From assembly GCF_009914055.1 (NCBI RefSeq), contig NZ_CP028271.1:124001-188000 (forward strand): a DNA stretch of 64,000 nt, in the 5' to 3' direction. The notes under the pieces were generated by a model. It saw only the letters and a program-made list of their open reading frames with translations. It made no database searches and was not told the origin of the DNA. Positions within the stretch are counted from its first letter, which is position 1. Each line of letters starts with the position of its first letter. Below, piece by piece: positions 41,208 to 53,374 of this stretch. The position numbers were made by a program, and so were the translations under genes. Origin of the DNA: Mixta intestinalis (lineage in GTDB: Bacteria; Pseudomonadota; Gammaproteobacteria; Enterobacterales; Enterobacteriaceae).

Positions 41208-43613
41208 ATGGCGATGAAAAAGTTGCTCATAGCGTCGCTGCTGTTCAGCAGCGCCACCGTTTACGGTGCAGACGGGTTCGTGGTGAAGGACATTCATTTC
41301 GAAGGACTGCAGCGAGTCGCTGTTGGTGCGGCTCTGCTCAGCATGCCGGTGCGTGTTGGTGATACGGTAGATGATGAAGATATCAGTAATACCATTCGCG
41401 CCCTGTTTGCTACCGGGAACTTCGAAGATGTTCAGGTTCTGCGCGACGGCACCACGCTGATCGTTCAGGTCAAGGAACGTCCCACCATAGCCAGCATCAC
41501 TTTCTCCGGTAACAAGGCGGTGAAAGATGACATGCTCAAACAGAATCTTGAAGCTTCCGGCGTACGCGTCGGCGAGGCGCTGGATCGCACTACCATCTCC
41601 AGTATCGAGAAAGGGCTGGAAGACTTCTACTACAGCGTCGGTAAATATAGCGCCAGCGTAAAAGCCGTGGTGACGCCGCTGCCGCGCAACCGCGTCGATC
41701 TCAAACTGGTCTTTATTGAAGGCGTTTCGGCGAAAATCCAGCAGATCAACGTAGTCGGTAATAAAACCTACAGCTCAGATGAACTGATCTCCCGGTTCCA
41801 GCTGCGTGATGAAGTGCCGTGGTGGAACCTGGTAGGCGATCGTAAATATCAGAAACAGAAACTGGCGGGCGATCTGGAAACGCTGCGCAGCTTCTACCTC
41901 GATCGTGGCTATGCCCGTTTCAATATCGATTCCACTCAGGTCAGCCTGACGCCGGATAAAAAAGGTATCTACATCACCATCAACATCAACGAAGGCGATC
42001 AATATAAGCTTTCTGGCGTAGTGGTGAACGGCAGTATGGCGGGGCACTCGGCGGAAATCGAAAGCATTGCGAAGGTTGAGCCGGGCGAGCTGTACAACGG
42101 CACCAAAGTCACCAAAATGGAAGACGGCATTAAACAGCTGTTGGGCCGTTATGGTTACGCCTACCCGCGCGTGGTGACGCAGCCGGAAATCAACGACGCG
42201 GATAAAACCGTTAAGCTGCATATCAATGTTGATTCCGGTAACCGTTACTACGTACGTAAAGTCCGCTTTGAAGGCAACGATACCTCAAAAGATTCAGTAC
42301 TGCGTCGTGAAATGCGTCAGATGGAAGGCGCGTGGCTGGGCAGCAACCTGGTTGAACAGGGTAAAGAGCGTCTGAATCGTACCGGTTATTTCGAAACCGT
42401 TGATGTGGATACGCAGCGCGTACCGGGCACGCCTGACCAGGTTGACGTGGTCTATAAGGTGAAAGAACGTAATACCGGTACCTTTAACTTTGGTATCGGC
42501 TACGGCACCGAAAGCGGCGTCAGCTTCCAGGTGGGTGTGACCCAGGATAACTGGCTGGGTACCGGTAATACCGTTGGCATCAGCGGCACCAAAAACGATT
42601 ATCAGACCTATGCGGAATTCTCCCTGACCGATCCCTACTTTACGGTAGATGGCGTCAGTCTGGGCGGGCGTATTTTCTATAACGACTTTAAAGCAGACGA
42701 TGCCGATCTATCTGACTATACCAACAAAAGCTATGGTCTGGATGGCACGCTGGGCTTCCCGGTTAACGAGAACAATACGCTGCGCGTTGGTCTCGGCTAC
42801 GTACATAACGATCTCTCTAACATGCAGCCGCAGGTCGCTATGTGGCGCTATCTGCGCTCGGTAGGGCAGACCCCATCGCTGACGGGAGACGCCGAATATT
42901 CCGCCGATGACTTTACCTTCAACTATGGCTGGACGTATAACAACCTGGACCGTGGCTTCTTCCCCACCTCCGGTAACCGTACCAACCTGAACGGTAAAGT
43001 GACCATTCCGGGCTCGGATAACAACTTCTATAAAGTTACGCTGGATACACAGCAGTACATGCCGATCGATGATGACCATACCTGGGTTCTGCTGGGACGC
43101 GGTCGCGTCGGCTATGGCGACGGTATTGGTAGCAAAGAGCTGCCGTTCTATGAAAACTTCTACGCCGGTGGTTCCAGCACCGTGCGCGGTTTCCGTTCCA
43201 ATAACATTGGTCCGAAAGCAGCCTACATCAACGATAATTCTTCTACCTGCTCCGGCAGCAATACGCTTTGTCGGTCGGATGATGCGGTGGGCGGTAACGC
43301 CATGGCCGTGGCCAGTCTTGAGCTGATCACGCCGACGCCGTTTATCAGCGAAAAATACGCGAACTCAGTGCGTACCTCGCTGTTCGTCGATGCAGGTACG
43401 GTTTGGGATACCAACTGGGAAAACACCACTGCGAGTCGTCTGGCCGGTATTCCAGACTACAGCGATCCGGGTAATATTCGTATGTCTGCCGGTATTGCGC
43501 TGCAGTGGATGTCGCCGCTGGGCCCGCTGGTCTTCTCTTATGCCCAGCCGTTTAAGAAATATGATGGAGATAAAGCGGAGCAGTTCCAGTTTAACATTGG
43601 TAAAACCTGGTAA
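41208..43613 (+). CDS. bamA: Outer-membrane assembly factor BamA
   Basis: Central Omp85 insertase folding beta-barrel proteins into the outer membrane. The 801-residue precursor has a signal peptide ending VYGADGF, five POTRA domains (about 21–420) and a 16-strand barrel ending FQFNIGKTW with terminal Trp. The L6 motif [13 protein letters not shown] is kept, with a shorter loop carrying two cysteines ([10 protein letters not shown]) than in E. coli (810 residues). Barrel strand sequence [21 protein letters not shown] is nearly invariant. ATG 41208 gives [12 protein letters not shown]. Confidence 0.98.
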   Translation: MAMKKLLIASLLFSSATVYGADGFVVKDIHFEGLQRVAVGAALLSMPVRVGDTVDDEDISNTIRALFATGNFEDVQVLRDGTTLIVQVKERPTIASITFSGNKAVKDDMLKQNLEASGVRVGEALDRTTISSIEKGLEDFYYSVGKYSASVKAVVTPLPRNRVDLKLVFIEGVSAKIQQINVVGNKTYSSDELISRFQLRDEVPWWNLVGDRKYQKQKLAGDLETLRSFYLDRGYARFNIDSTQVSLTPDKKGIYITININEGDQYKLSGVVVNGSMAGHSAEIESIAKVEPGELYNGTKVTKMEDGIKQLLGRYGYAYPRVVTQPEINDADKTVKLHINVDSGNRYYVRKVRFEGNDTSKDSVLRREMRQMEGAWLGSNLVEQGKERLNRTGYFETVDVDTQRVPGTPDQVDVVYKVKERNTGTFNFGIGYGTESGVSFQVGVTQDNWLGTGNTVGISGTKNDYQTYAEFSLTDPYFTVDGVSLGGRIFYNDFKADDADLSDYTNKSYGLDGTLGFPVNENNTLRVGLGYVHNDLSNMQPQVAMWRYLRSVGQTPSLTGDAEYSADDFTFNYGWTYNNLDRGFFPTSGNRTNLNGKVTIPGSDNNFYKVTLDTQQYMPIDDDHTWVLLGRGRVGYGDGIGSKELPFYENFYAGGSSTVRGFRSNNIGPKAAYINDNSSTCSGSNTLCRSDDAVGGNAMAVASLELITPTPFISEKYANSVRTSLFVDAGTVWDTNWENTTASRLAGIPDYSDPGNIRMSAGIALQWMSPLGPLVFSYAQPFKKYDGDKAEQFQFNIGKTW

Positions 43614-43655
43614 TGCACGCTTCAGGGAAGCATAACGGTTAAGTATCGCACTGTG

Positions 43656-43687
43656 CATCGGGCTGCCGGTTCGTCAGCGGCCCGATG
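43656..43687 (+). promoter_or_regulatory. Hairpin between bamA and skp
   Basis: CATCGGGC (43656–43663) and GCCCGATG (43680–43687) form a perfect 8-bp stem with a 16-base loop. It is followed by TTTC only, so partial attenuation or mRNA processing is likelier than full termination. Confidence 0.5.
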
Positions 43688-43739
43688 TTTCAGGCAAAAG
43701 TGTGTCTTTGACACAAACGTTGATGGTAAGGAGTTAATA

Positions 43740-44237
43740 GTGAAAAAGTTGTTGTGTGCCGCAGGTCTGGGTCTCGCTTTAGCGGTTTCCGCAGGCGCTC
43801 AGGCTGCTGATAAAATTGCTGTGGTAAACGTGTCCAGCATTTTCCAACAGTTACCGCAGCGTGCCAATGTTGCGAAACAGCTGGAAAATGAATTCAAAGG
43901 CCGCGCTACCGAACTGCAGAGCCAGGAGCGCGATCTTCAGGCAAAAATGCAGCGCCTGCAGCGCGATGGCTCTACCATGAAGGCCAGCGAACGCAGCCGT
44001 CTGGAAAAAGACATCATGTCGCAGCGTGAAACCTTCTCAACAAAAGCCCAGGCTTTTGAGCAGGATAACCGCCGTCGCCAGATGGAAGAACGTAACAAAC
44101 TGCTGAGCCGTATTCAGGATGCTGTGAAAAAAGTTGCTGACAGCAACGGTTATGACGTCGTTATCGACGCTAACGCGGTAGCTTACGCTTCTAATGCGAA
44201 AGACATCACGGCTGACGTACTGAAACAGGTTAAATAA
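43740..44237 (+). CDS. skp: Periplasmic chaperone Skp
   Basis: Trimeric holdase that carries unfolded outer-membrane proteins to BamA. The 165-residue precursor has a signal peptide ending [12 protein letters not shown] and a long charged, coiled-coil tentacle region, closing with [23 protein letters not shown]. Starts with GTG 43740 after AAGGAG (43729–43734); an upstream ATG extension is not family sequence. lpxD follows within 3 bp. Confidence 0.97.
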   Translation: MKKLLCAAGLGLALAVSAGAQAADKIAVVNVSSIFQQLPQRANVAKQLENEFKGRATELQSQERDLQAKMQRLQRDGSTMKASERSRLEKDIMSQRETFSTKAQAFEQDNRRRQMEERNKLLSRIQDAVKKVADSNGYDVVIDANAVAYASNAKDITADVLKQVK

Positions 44238-44240
44238 TCA

Positions 44241-45266
44241 ATGTCTTCAATTCGACTGGCTGATTTAGCCCAGCAGTTGGATGCAGAATTGCACGGAGAT
44301 GGCGACCTCGCCATCTCCGGCATTGCTTCTATGCACTCCGCACAAAACGGTCAAATCACTTTTCTTGCCAACAGCCGCTATCGTGAGCAGCTCGCCGAAT
44401 GTCAGGCTTCCGCCGTGGTTCTGACAGAAACGGATCTGCCGTGGTGCCATAGCGCCGCGCTGGTGGTTAAAAATCCCTATCTGACTTATGCACGTATGGC
44501 GCAGCTGCTGGATACCACGCCGCAGCCAGCACAGGATATCGCGCCCAGCGCGGTTATCGATGCCAGCGCTACTCTCGGTCATAATGTCTCTGTCGGCGCT
44601 AATGCAGTTATCGAATCGGGCGTTGTGCTTGGCGATAACGTGATTATCGGCGCGGGCTGCTTTGTGGGTAAGAACACCCACATCGGTGCAGGTACTCGCC
44701 TGTGGGCTAACGTGACGATCTATCATGAAATCCGTATCGGTCAGCAGTGCCTGATCCAGTCAGGAACGGTAATCGGTGCTGATGGTTTCGGTTATGCGAA
44801 CGATCGCGGCAACTGGGTAAAAATCCCCCAGCTTGGCACGGTAGTTATTGGCGATCGCGTTGAAATTGGCGCCTGCACCACCATCGATCGCGGCGCGTTG
44901 GATAACACTCAGATCGGTAATGGTGTTATCATTGATAATCAGTGCCAGATTGCACATAACGTGGTGATTGGCGACAATACTGCCGTTGCTGGCGGTGTTA
45001 TTATGGCCGGCAGCCTGAAAATCGGACGTTACTGTATGATCGGCGGGGCCAGCGTGATCAATGGTCACATGGAAATTTGTGACAAAGTGACCGTTACCGG
45101 CATGGGAATGGTGATGCGCCCCATCACAGAACCTGGGGTATACTCTTCAGGCATTCCGCTGCAGCCTAATAAAACCTGGCGTAAAACCGCAGCGCTGGTG
45201 ATGAATATCGATGAGATAAGCAAACGCTTAAAAGCCATCGAGCGTAAAGTCGGTAAAGATGACTAA
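44241..45266 (+). CDS. lpxD: UDP-3-O-acylglucosamine N-acyltransferase
   Basis: Third step of lipid A synthesis, adding the N-linked 3-hydroxyacyl chain. The 341-residue protein has an N-terminal uridine-binding domain ([21 protein letters not shown]), a left-handed beta-helix of hexapeptide repeats with the catalytic histidine region [14 protein letters not shown], and a C-terminal helix. Starts 3 bp after skp. Confidence 0.97.
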   Translation: MSSIRLADLAQQLDAELHGDGDLAISGIASMHSAQNGQITFLANSRYREQLAECQASAVVLTETDLPWCHSAALVVKNPYLTYARMAQLLDTTPQPAQDIAPSAVIDASATLGHNVSVGANAVIESGVVLGDNVIIGAGCFVGKNTHIGAGTRLWANVTIYHEIRIGQQCLIQSGTVIGADGFGYANDRGNWVKIPQLGTVVIGDRVEIGACTTIDRGALDNTQIGNGVIIDNQCQIAHNVVIGDNTAVAGGVIMAGSLKIGRYCMIGGASVINGHMEICDKVTVTGMGMVMRPITEPGVYSSGIPLQPNKTWRKTAALVMNIDEISKRLKAIERKVGKDD

Positions 45267-45346
45267 GCGTTACATCACGCGTCTGTGCAGCCTGCATAAA
45301 TAAAACCTGCAAAGCAAGGAAGCCAGACGTTACATACACTCATTTG

Positions 45347-45382
45347 CGGCCTGCCGATGATCGTCCGGATCGGTGCAGGCCG
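45347..45382 (+). promoter_or_regulatory. Stable hairpin in the lpxD–fabZ gap
   Basis: CGGCCTGC (45347–45354) pairs with GCAGGCCG (45375–45382); inside it CGAT (45355–45358) pairs with ATCG (45369–45372). No T-run follows, so this is not a classical terminator. It lies 44 bp before the fabZ start and may tune fabZ translation or processing. Confidence 0.5.
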
Positions 45383-45425
45383 TGTTATTGTTGCCATCAG
45401 AATTTTTTAGGACAGGAAGAGTATT

Positions 45426-45881
45426 TTGACTACTGAAACTCATACTCTGAATATTGAAGAGATTTTAGAACTACTACCGCACCGTTATCCGTTTTTACTG
45501 GTCGATCGTGTCCTGGAGTTCGAAGAGCACAAGTATCTGCGTGCGGTGAAAAATGTCTCCGTCAACGAACCGTTTTTCCAGGGGCATTTCCCTGGTAAAC
45601 CGATTTTCCCCGGCGTGTTGATTCTGGAAGCGATGGCGCAGGCAACCGGCATTCTGGCGTTTAAAAGCGTTGGCAAGCTGGAACCGGGCGAACTTTACTA
45701 CTTCGCCGGTATCGATGAAGCGCGCTTTAAGCGTCCGGTGGTGCCAGGCGATCAAATGGTAATGGAAGTGACCTTTGAGAAAACCCGTCGTGGCCTGACG
45801 CGCTTTAAAGGCGTTGCAACCGTAGACGGCAAGATTGTCTGTGAAGCGACCATGATGTGTGCCCGTAGCCGGGAGGCGTAA
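45426..45881 (+). CDS. fabZ: 3-hydroxyacyl-[acyl-carrier-protein] dehydratase
   Basis: Dehydrates 3-hydroxyacyl-ACP in fatty acid elongation and competes with LpxA/LpxD for 3-hydroxymyristoyl-ACP. 151 residues, same length as E. coli, with the catalytic region [20 protein letters not shown]. Starts with TTG 45426 ([20 protein letters not shown]), as in E. coli. lpxA starts 3 bp after its stop. Confidence 0.98.
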   Translation: MTTETHTLNIEEILELLPHRYPFLLVDRVLEFEEHKYLRAVKNVSVNEPFFQGHFPGKPIFPGVLILEAMAQATGILAFKSVGKLEPGELYYFAGIDEARFKRPVVPGDQMVMEVTFEKTRRGLTRFKGVATVDGKIVCEATMMCARSREA

Positions 45882-45884
45882 TAC

Positions 45885-46673
45885 GTGATTGATGCAACCG
45901 CCGTAGTTCATCCAAGTTCGATTATCGAAGAGGGTGCCGTTATCGGCGCTCGTGTGCATATCGGTCCTTTTTGTTACATCGGGGCGAATGTCGAAATCGG
46001 TGAGGGTACCGTTCTTAAATCCCATGTGGTGGTGAACGGTCATACCCGCATTGGTAAAGAGAATATTATTACCCAGTTTGCCTCTATTGGTGAGGTTAAC
46101 CAGGACCTGAAATATGCGGGCGAGCCAACACGCGTTGAAATTGGCGATCGTAACAGCATTCGTGAAAGCGTTACCATTCACCGTGGTACAGTGCAGGGCG
46201 GCGGTGTTACCCGTATCGGCAATGATAATTTGCTGATGGTAAATGCGCATATTGCTCACGACTGCATTATCGGCAACCGCTGCATTTTCGCTAACAACGC
46301 CACGCTTGGCGGGCACGTTACGGTGGATGATTTCGCTATTATTGGCGGCATGACGGCGGTGCATCAGTTCTGTGTTATCGGCGCTCACGTCATGGTTGGC
46401 GGCTGTTCCGGCGTAGCGCAGGACGTTCCGCCGTACGTGATTGCGCAGGGCAACCATGCCACGCCTTTCGGCATCAACATCGAAGGGTTGAAACGTCGTG
46501 GCTTTAGCAAGGAAGGGCTGCACGCTATCCGTAACGCTTATAAACTGCTTTACCGCAGCGGTAAAACGCTGGATGAGGTGAAGCCGGAGATTGAAGCGCT
46601 GGCGCAAGAGCATGCTGAAGTGAAGCCTTTTTATGATTTCTTTGCTCGCTCAACCCGAGGTTTGATTCGTTAA
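45885..46673 (+). CDS. lpxA: UDP-N-acetylglucosamine acyltransferase
   Basis: First step of lipid A synthesis. The 262-residue protein (same length as E. coli) is a trimeric left-handed beta-helix with catalytic His in NAHIAHD, and [19 protein letters not shown] and [19 protein letters not shown]. Starts with GTG 45885. Three bases separate it from lpxB. Confidence 0.98.
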   Translation: MIDATAVVHPSSIIEEGAVIGARVHIGPFCYIGANVEIGEGTVLKSHVVVNGHTRIGKENIITQFASIGEVNQDLKYAGEPTRVEIGDRNSIRESVTIHRGTVQGGGVTRIGNDNLLMVNAHIAHDCIIGNRCIFANNATLGGHVTVDDFAIIGGMTAVHQFCVIGAHVMVGGCSGVAQDVPPYVIAQGNHATPFGINIEGLKRRGFSKEGLHAIRNAYKLLYRSGKTLDEVKPEIEALAQEHAEVKPFYDFFARSTRGLIR

Positions 46674-46676
46674 CCC

Positions 46677-47825
46677 ATGGCTGTTCGTCCCCTAACGATT
46701 GCCCTTGTCGCCGGAGAAACCTCCGGCGATATTCTAGGTGCCGGTTTAATTCGTGCGCTGAAAGCAAAGCACCCTGACGCCCGCTTTGTCGGCGTGGCGG
46801 GGCCGCGTATGCAGGCGGAAGGCTGCGAGAGCTGGTACGACATGGAAGAGCTGGCGGTAATGGGCATTGTTGAGGTGCTGGGACGCCTCTCGCGCCTGTT
46901 AAAAATCCGTCGCGATCTGACCCGCCGTTTCAGTGCCTTAAAGCCTGACGTTTTTGTCGGCATCGACGCGCCTGATTTCAATATTACTCTTGAAGGAAGC
47001 CTGAAGCAGCGCGGCATTCGTACTATTCACTATGTCAGCCCTTCGGTCTGGGCATGGCGGCAGAAGCGGGTGTTTAAAATTGGACGCGCTACCGATCTGG
47101 TGCTGGCCTTCCTGCCGTTCGAAAAAGCTTTTTACGATCGCTATGATGTTCCCTGTCGTTTTATCGGGCACACCATGGCGGATGCGATGCCGTTGCAGCC
47201 TGATAAGGCGGCGGCACGGCGCACGCTTGGCATTGCTGAAGATGCGCTCTGCCTGGCGCTGCTGCCGGGATCGCGCCGTGCGGAAGTTGAGATGCTCAGC
47301 GCCGACTTCCTGAAAACGGCAATGCTGCTGCGGAATAAATGGCCGCAGCTGGAAATTGTCGTGCCGCTGGTTAATGCACAGCGGCGCGAGCAGTTTGAAC
47401 ACATTAAGGCGGCGGTTGCGCCCGATCTGCCGATGCATCTGCTGGATGGTCACGGGCGCGAAGCCATGGTTGCCAGCGATGCGGCGCTGCTCGCCTCCGG
47501 TACCGCGGCGCTGGAGTGTATGCTGGCAAAATGCCCGATGGTAGTGGGCTATCGCATGAAGCCGGTAACCTTCTGGCTGGCGAAGCGGCTGGTGAAAACG
47601 GACTACGTTTCGCTGCCCAATCTGTTAGCCGGACGTGAGCTGGTGCCGGAACTGTTGCAGGATGAGTGTCAGCCGGAACGGCTGGCCGCCGCGCTTGCCC
47701 CATTGCTGGGCGCAGGCGAAACGCGCGATAGCCTGCTGGCAACCTTTACCGAGTTGCACCAGCAGATCCGCTGGAATGCCGATGAACAAGCGGCGCAGGC
47801 CGTACTGGAGCTGGCGAATGGCTGA
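46677..47825 (+). CDS. lpxB: Lipid-A-disaccharide synthase
   Basis: GT-B glycosyltransferase (GT19) that condenses UDP-diacylglucosamine with lipid X. The 382-residue protein has [19 protein letters not shown] at the N-terminus, [32 protein letters not shown] and [11 protein letters not shown]. It overlaps rnhB by 8 bp. Confidence 0.97.
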   Translation: MAVRPLTIALVAGETSGDILGAGLIRALKAKHPDARFVGVAGPRMQAEGCESWYDMEELAVMGIVEVLGRLSRLLKIRRDLTRRFSALKPDVFVGIDAPDFNITLEGSLKQRGIRTIHYVSPSVWAWRQKRVFKIGRATDLVLAFLPFEKAFYDRYDVPCRFIGHTMADAMPLQPDKAAARRTLGIAEDALCLALLPGSRRAEVEMLSADFLKTAMLLRNKWPQLEIVVPLVNAQRREQFEHIKAAVAPDLPMHLLDGHGREAMVASDAALLASGTAALECMLAKCPMVVGYRMKPVTFWLAKRLVKTDYVSLPNLLAGRELVPELLQDECQPERLAAALAPLLGAGETRDSLLATFTELHQQIRWNADEQAAQAVLELANG

Positions 47826-48444
47826 ATTTATCTATCCCGACGCGCGGCTGATCGCAGGTGTTGATGAAGTCGGGCGTGGCCCGCTGGTAGGCGCTGTCGT
47901 CACCGCGGCGGTGATCCTCGATCCTGCTCGTCCCATTGTAGGCCTGGCGGACTCTAAAAAACTCAGCGAGAAGCGGCGACTGGCGCTGTTTGATGAAATT
48001 AAGGAAAAAGCGCTCGCCTGGAGCCTGGGGCGAGCCGAGCCGGAAGAGATCGACCAGCTTAATATCCTGCATGCCACCATGCTGGCGATGCAGCGTGCGG
48101 TTGCAGGTCTGCCGCTGGTGCCCGATTATGTGCTGATCGACGGTAACCGCTGTCCGGCCCTGCCGATGCCCGCGATGGCGGTGGTAAAGGGCGATAGCCT
48201 GGTGGCTGAAATCAGCGCCGCATCGATTCTGGCGAAGGTATCACGCGATCGTGAAATGGCCGAGCTGGACGCGGTTTTTCCGCAGTATGGTTTTGCCCAG
48301 CATAAAGGCTATCCTACCGCGCAGCATCTGGCGATGTTGACAGAGTATGGTGCCACGCCGCACCATCGACGTAGTTTTGCTCCGGTGCGCAATGCGCTCC
48401 TGGACGCTGAAGTTAAGCACCTCACTGCTGAAAAGACGCGTTAG
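47818..48444 (+). CDS. rnhB: Ribonuclease HII
   Basis: Cleaves RNA in RNA/DNA hybrids, including single ribonucleotides in DNA. The 208-residue protein has the DE pair in [10 protein letters not shown], the GR(K/G) loop, and the further acidic ligands in DYVLIDGN and DREM contexts; KGYPTAQHL is near the end. ATG 47818 lies inside the end of lpxB (8-bp overlap); a longer upstream frame is lpxB read out of phase. Confidence 0.96.
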   Translation: MAEFIYPDARLIAGVDEVGRGPLVGAVVTAAVILDPARPIVGLADSKKLSEKRRLALFDEIKEKALAWSLGRAEPEEIDQLNILHATMLAMQRAVAGLPLVPDYVLIDGNRCPALPMPAMAVVKGDSLVAEISAASILAKVSRDREMAELDAVFPQYGFAQHKGYPTAQHLAMLTEYGATPHHRRSFAPVRNALLDAEVKHLTAEKTR

Positions 48445-48472
48445 CGCTTTTTGCAGTTAACCGGAAAGAAAG

Positions 48473-51400
48473 ATGGCCGAACCACGTTTTATTCATCTGC
48501 GTATCCACAGCGATTATTCAATGATCGATGGACTGGCAAAGACCGGCCCGCTGGTGAAAAAAGCGGCGTCGCTTGGCATGCCAGCGATGGCGATCACGGA
48601 CTTTACCAACCTGTGTGGGCTGGTGAAGTTTTACGGCACGGCGCATGGCGCGGGCATCAAGCCGATTATCGGCGCTGATTTCCTGGTAGCCAGCGAGCTG
48701 ATGGGCGATGAGCTTAGTCAGCTTACCGTGCTGGCGATGAACAATACCGGTTACCAGAATCTGACGCTGCTGATTTCACGCGCTTACCAGCGTGGCTACG
48801 GCGTTAACGGGCCGACCATCGATCGCGACTGGCTGGCTGAGCATCAGGAAGGGCTGATTCTGCTCTCTGGTGGACGCCGCGGCGATGTGGGCCGCAGCCT
48901 GTTGCGCGGCAACCAGGCGCTGGTGGCGCAGTGTCTCTCTTTCTGGCAGCAACATTTTCCCGATCGCTACTATCTGGAGCTGATCCGCACCGGGCGTCCC
49001 GATGAGGAGAGCTACCTGCACGCCGCCGTCGAGCTGGCGATTGCCGAGGGGATTCCGGTTGTTGCCACCAATGAAGTCTGCTTCCTCAATGAGGAAGATT
49101 TTGACGCCCATGAAATTCGCGTAGCGATTCATGACGGCTATACGCTCGACGATCCCAAACGCCCGCGTAACTACAGCCCGCAGCAATATTTGCGCAGCGC
49201 GGAAGAAATGTGCGAGCTGTTTTCCGATATCCCGGAAGCGCTGGAGAACAGCGTAGAGATCGCCCGGCGCTGCAACGTCACGGTACGCCTCGGCGAATAC
49301 TTCCTGCCGCAGTTTCCTACCGGCGACATGACCACCGAAGATTATCTGGTGAAGCGTTCGCGCGAAGGGCTGGAAGAACGCCTGGAATTTCTGTTTCCTG
49401 ACCCGGAAGAGCGCGCGCAGAAGCGCCCGGAATATGACGAGCGTCTGGAGATTGAGCTTAACGTTATCAACCAGATGGGCTTCCCTGGCTACTTCCTGAT
49501 CGTGATGGAGTTTATCCAGTGGTCAAAAGATAACGGTATTCCGGTGGGGCCAGGGCGTGGTTCAGGTGCCGGTTCGCTGGTAGCCTACGCGCTGAAAATT
49601 ACCGATCTCGATCCGCTGGAGTTCGATCTGCTGTTCGAACGTTTCCTCAACCCGGAACGTGTCTCCATGCCTGACTTCGACGTTGACTTCTGCATGGAAA
49701 AGCGCGATCAGGTGATCGATCACGTCGCAGATATGTATGGACGTGACGCCGTTTCGCAGATCATTACCTTTGGTACCATGGCGGCGAAAGCGGTTATCCG
49801 CGACGTGGGCCGCGTGTTGGGTCATCCTTACGGTTTTGTCGATCGTATCTCCAAGCTGGTGCCGCCCGATCCGGGCATGACGCTGGAGAAAGCCTTTGCC
49901 GCCGAGCCGCAGCTGCCGGAAATCTATGAGGCGGATGAGGAAGTTAAAGCGCTGATTGATATGGCGCGCAAGCTGGAAGGGGTGACGCGTAACGCCGGTA
50001 AGCATGCCGGGGGCGTGGTTATTGCGCCAACCAAAATTACCGATTTTGCGCCGCTTTACTGCGACGAACACGGCAACCATCCGGTCACCCAGTTTGATAA
50101 AAACGACGTGGAATATGCCGGGCTGGTTAAATTTGACTTCCTTGGCCTGCGTACCCTGACGATTATCAACTGGGCGCTGGACATGATTAACGCGCGCCGG
50201 GCGAAGCAGGGCGAGCCGCCAATCGATATCGCCGCCATCCCGCTGGACGATAAAAAAAGTTTCGATATGCTACAGCGCGCGGAAACCACTGCGGTTTTCC
50301 AGCTGGAATCGCGCGGCATGAAAGATTTGATCAAGCGCCTGAAGCCAGACTGCTTTGAAGATATGATCGCGCTGGTGGCTCTGTTCCGTCCGGGGCCGTT
50401 GCAGTCAGGGATGGTGGATAACTTTATCGACCGTAAGCACGGGCGTGAAGCGATCTCCTATCCCGATATTGAGTGGCAGCACGAGACGCTGAAGCCGGTG
50501 CTGGAACCTACCTACGGCATCATCCTTTATCAGGAACAGGTGATGCAGATCGCTCAGGTGCTGGCGGGCTATACGCTCGGCGGCGCGGATATGCTGCGCC
50601 GTGCGATGGGTAAGAAAAAGCCGGAAGAGATGGCGAAGCAGCGCTCGGTGTTTAAAGAGGGCGCGGAGAAGATGGGCATCGACGGCGAGCTGTCGATGAA
50701 AATCTTTGACCTGGTGGAAAAATTCGCCGGTTACGGCTTCAATAAATCGCACTCCGCCGCCTATGCGCTGGTCTCTTATCAGACGCTGTGGCTGAAGGCG
50801 CACTACCCGGCTGAATTTATGGCGGCGGTCATGACCGCCGATATGGATAACACCGAGAAAGTGGTGGGGCTGGTGGATGAGTGCTGGCGTATGGGGCTGA
50901 AGGTGTTGCCGCCCGATATTAACTCCGGCCTTTATCAGTTCCACGTTAACGACGATGGCGAAATTGTTTACGGTATCGGTGCGATTAAAGGCGTTGGCGA
51001 AGGACCGATCGAAGCGATCATCGAGGCGCGTAATAAAGATGGCTATTTCCGCGAGCTGTTCGATCTTTGCGCCCGCACCGATCCGAAAAAGATCAACCGC
51101 CGGGTGATGGAAAAACTGATCATGTCCGGCGCGTTCGATCGTCTGGGCCCGCACCGTGCGGCGTTAATGAGTGCGCTGGGCGATGCGCTGAAGGCGGCGG
51201 ATCAGCATGCCAAAGCGGAGGCGATTGGTCAGGCGGATATGTTTGGCGTACTGGCGGAAGAGCCGGAGCAGGTGGAACAATCCTACGCCAGCATTACGCC
51301 GTGGCCGGAACAGGTACAGCTGGATGGCGAACGGGAAACGCTGGGGCTTTACCTCACCGGCCATCCGATTAACCAGTATCTGAAAGAAATTGAACGTTAC

Positions 51401-51955
51401 GTCGGTGGCGTACGTCTAAAAGACATGCACCCAACCGAACGCGGGAAGATAACCACGGCGGCCGGTTTGGTGGTGGCGGCCCGCGTAATGGTCACTAAAC
51501 GCGGTAACCGTATTGGCATCTGCACGCTGGACGATCGTTCCGGTCGTCTGGAGGTGATGTTGTTCACAGATGCGCTTGATAAATACCAGCAGCTGCTGGA
51601 AAAAGACCGTATCCTGATCGTCAGCGGACAGGTCAGCTTTGATGACTTTAGCGGCGGCCTTAAAATGACCGCCCGTGAAGTGATGGATATCGATGAAGCG
51701 CGTGAAAAATACGCGCGCGGACTTGCTATCTCGCTGACGGACAGGCAAATTGATGACCAGCTTTTAAACCGTCTCCGTCAGTCTCTGGAACCCCATCGTT
51801 CGGGGACAATTCCGGTACATCTCTACTATCAGAGAGCGGATGCGCGGGCCAGGCTGCGTTTTGGTGCGGCATGGCGCGTATCTCCCTGCGATCGTTTGCT
51901 AAATGACCTGCGATCGCTGATAGGATCGGAGCAGGTGGAACTGGAGTTTGACTAA
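48473..51955 (+). CDS. dnaE: DNA polymerase III subunit alpha
   Basis: Replicative polymerase catalytic subunit, 1160 residues as in E. coli. It has the N-terminal PHP domain ([18 protein letters not shown]), the palm with catalytic aspartates in MPDFDVDF (about residues 401–403) and a third in the palm, [26 protein letters not shown], the tandem HhH, and an OB fold ([24 protein letters not shown]). ATG 48473 follows GGAAAGAAAG. accA follows after 12 bp, an arrangement shared with E. coli. Confidence 0.99.
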   Translation: MAEPRFIHLRIHSDYSMIDGLAKTGPLVKKAASLGMPAMAITDFTNLCGLVKFYGTAHGAGIKPIIGADFLVASELMGDELSQLTVLAMNNTGYQNLTLLISRAYQRGYGVNGPTIDRDWLAEHQEGLILLSGGRRGDVGRSLLRGNQALVAQCLSFWQQHFPDRYYLELIRTGRPDEESYLHAAVELAIAEGIPVVATNEVCFLNEEDFDAHEIRVAIHDGYTLDDPKRPRNYSPQQYLRSAEEMCELFSDIPEALENSVEIARRCNVTVRLGEYFLPQFPTGDMTTEDYLVKRSREGLEERLEFLFPDPEERAQKRPEYDERLEIELNVINQMGFPGYFLIVMEFIQWSKDNGIPVGPGRGSGAGSLVAYALKITDLDPLEFDLLFERFLNPERVSMPDFDVDFCMEKRDQVIDHVADMYGRDAVSQIITFGTMAAKAVIRDVGRVLGHPYGFVDRISKLVPPDPGMTLEKAFAAEPQLPEIYEADEEVKALIDMARKLEGVTRNAGKHAGGVVIAPTKITDFAPLYCDEHGNHPVTQFDKNDVEYAGLVKFDFLGLRTLTIINWALDMINARRAKQGEPPIDIAAIPLDDKKSFDMLQRAETTAVFQLESRGMKDLIKRLKPDCFEDMIALVALFRPGPLQSGMVDNFIDRKHGREAISYPDIEWQHETLKPVLEPTYGIILYQEQVMQIAQVLAGYTLGGADMLRRAMGKKKPEEMAKQRSVFKEGAEKMGIDGELSMKIFDLVEKFAGYGFNKSHSAAYALVSYQTLWLKAHYPAEFMAAVMTADMDNTEKVVGLVDECWRMGLKVLPPDINSGLYQFHVNDDGEIVYGIGAIKGVGEGPIEAIIEARNKDGYFRELFDLCARTDPKKINRRVMEKLIMSGAFDRLGPHRAALMSALGDALKAADQHAKAEAIGQADMFGVLAEEPEQVEQSYASITPWPEQVQLDGERETLGLYLTGHPINQYLKEIERYVGGVRLKDMHPTERGKITTAAGLVVAARVMVTKRGNRIGICTLDDRSGRLEVMLFTDALDKYQQLLEKDRILIVSGQVSFDDFSGGLKMTAREVMDIDEAREKYARGLAISLTDRQIDDQLLNRLRQSLEPHRSGTIPVHLYYQRADARARLRFGAAWRVSPCDRLLNDLRSLIGSEQVELEFD

Positions 51956-51967
51956 AACAGGAACATT

Positions 51968-52927
51968 ATGAGTCTTAATTACCTGGATTTTGAACAGCCA
52001 ATCGCGGAACTGGAGGCGAAAATCGACTCCCTTAAGTCGGTTGGCCGTCAGGATGAAAAACACGATATTAATCTGGACGAAGAGATTCAGCGTCTGCGTG
52101 AAAAAAGCGTAGAGCTGACACGTAAAATTTTCGCCGATTTGGGTGCATGGCAGATCGCACAGCTGGCGCGTCACCCGCTGCGTCCTTACACGCTGGACTA
52201 CGTCCGTAACGTGTTTACTGACTTTGATGAGCTGGCAGGCGATCGCGCCTACGCCGATGATAAGGCGATTGTCGGCGGCATCGCGCGCCTGGAAGGGCGT
52301 CCGGTCATGATCATCGGCCACCAGAAAGGCCGTGAAACAAAAGAAAAAATTCGCCGCAACTTCGGCATGCCAGCGCCAGAAGGCTATCGCAAAGCGCTGC
52401 GCCTGATGGAGATGGCCGAACGCTTTAAAATGCCGATCGTCACCTTTATCGATACGCCAGGTGCCTATCCTGGCGTCGGCGCGGAAGAGCGCGGTCAGTC
52501 CGAAGCAATTGCACGCAACCTGCGTGAGATGTCAGGTCTGAAAGTGCCGGTTATCTGTACCGTTATCGGTGAAGGCGGCTCCGGCGGCGCGCTGGCTATC
52601 GGCGTGGGCGATAAAGTGAATATGTTGCAGTACAGCACCTATTCCGTTATTTCACCAGAAGGCTGCGCCTCTATCCTGTGGAAGAGTGCAGATAAAGCGC
52701 CGCTGGCGGCGGAAGCGATGGGCATTATCGCGCCGCGCCTGAAAGAGCTGGATCTGATTGACTCGATCATTCCTGAACCGCTGGGCGGCGCGCATCGCGA
52801 TCCGCTGGCAATCGCGGAATCGCTGAAGGCGCAGCTGCTGGCCGATCTGGCCGAGCTGGACGGGTTGAATACCGAAGAGCTACTGAACCGTCGCTACCAT
52901 CGTCTGATGAATTACGGCTACGCATAA
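51968..52927 (+). CDS. accA: Acetyl-CoA carboxylase carboxyltransferase subunit alpha
   Basis: With AccD forms the carboxyltransferase half that makes malonyl-CoA. The 319-residue protein matches E. coli AccA throughout ([67 protein letters not shown]). ATG 51968 follows AGGAAC. A TTCG-tetraloop terminator ends the dnaE–accA transcript. Confidence 0.98.
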   Translation: MSLNYLDFEQPIAELEAKIDSLKSVGRQDEKHDINLDEEIQRLREKSVELTRKIFADLGAWQIAQLARHPLRPYTLDYVRNVFTDFDELAGDRAYADDKAIVGGIARLEGRPVMIIGHQKGRETKEKIRRNFGMPAPEGYRKALRLMEMAERFKMPIVTFIDTPGAYPGVGAEERGQSEAIARNLREMSGLKVPVICTVIGEGGSGGALAIGVGDKVNMLQYSTYSVISPEGCASILWKSADKAPLAAEAMGIIAPRLKELDLIDSIIPEPLGGAHRDPLAIAESLKAQLLADLAELDGLNTEELLNRRYHRLMNYGYA

Positions 52928-52945
52928 TCTAAAGCGTTTGCAACG

Positions 52946-52970
52946 AGGCGGCCTTCGGGCCGCCTTTTTT
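52946..52970 (+). terminator. Intrinsic terminator after accA
   Basis: AGGCGGCC (52946–52953), TTCG tetraloop, GGCCGCCT (52958–52965), then T-run. Confidence 0.95.
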
Positions 52971-53083
52971 ACTATTACGACAGCTTAATTTCCTGCAATA
53001 AATCCTGTAAGTCCGGTTGTTTTTGCCGCGTCAGTGGTTAAATTTGGACCGCTTAATCATCCCCATTGATAACAGGAGTTTTT

Positions 53084-53269
53084 ATGGGATATTACGAAAT
53101 ACTTAAATCTAAAAAGAGTACCTCGCAGCCCTGGTATTTTGTTCTGCGCGCAGGCAATCACGAAATTATTGCGGTCAGTGAAATGTACAGCAGCAAACAG
53201 GCTGCGGAAAAAGGCATCGCGTCCGTCAGAGCGAATGCACCTACGGAAACCGTTCACGATCGCAGCTAA
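53084..53269 (+). CDS. DUF1508/UPF0339 family small protein (YegP-like)
   Basis: A 61-residue protein with one copy of the motif typical of UPF0339: YYEILKSKKSTSQPWYFVLRAGNHEIIAVSEMYSSKQAAEKGIASVR. Family members usually carry one or two such repeats; the fold is beta-rich and the function unknown. ATG 53084 follows AGGAG; an upstream ATG adds six residues with no family support. It sits alone between accA and ldcC, where K-12 has no gene, and ends in its own hairpin. Confidence 0.88.
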   Translation: MGYYEILKSKKSTSQPWYFVLRAGNHEIIAVSEMYSSKQAAEKGIASVRANAPTETVHDRS

Positions 53270-53289
53270 GCCCTTCGTTACACTTTCCT

Positions 53290-53314
53290 GACCTGCCGTC
53301 CGGCAGGTCTGTTT
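53290..53314 (+). terminator. Terminator-like hairpin after the DUF1508 gene
   Basis: GACCTGCCG (53290–53298) pairs with CGGCAGGTC (53301–53309) around a very tight loop, followed by TGTTT. The T-tail is short. Confidence 0.55.
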
Positions 53315-53374
53315 AACGTCTTGCCCACACTTCGCTATGCTTATTCTTTATCGCTCATCACCAGGAGGTGCGAA

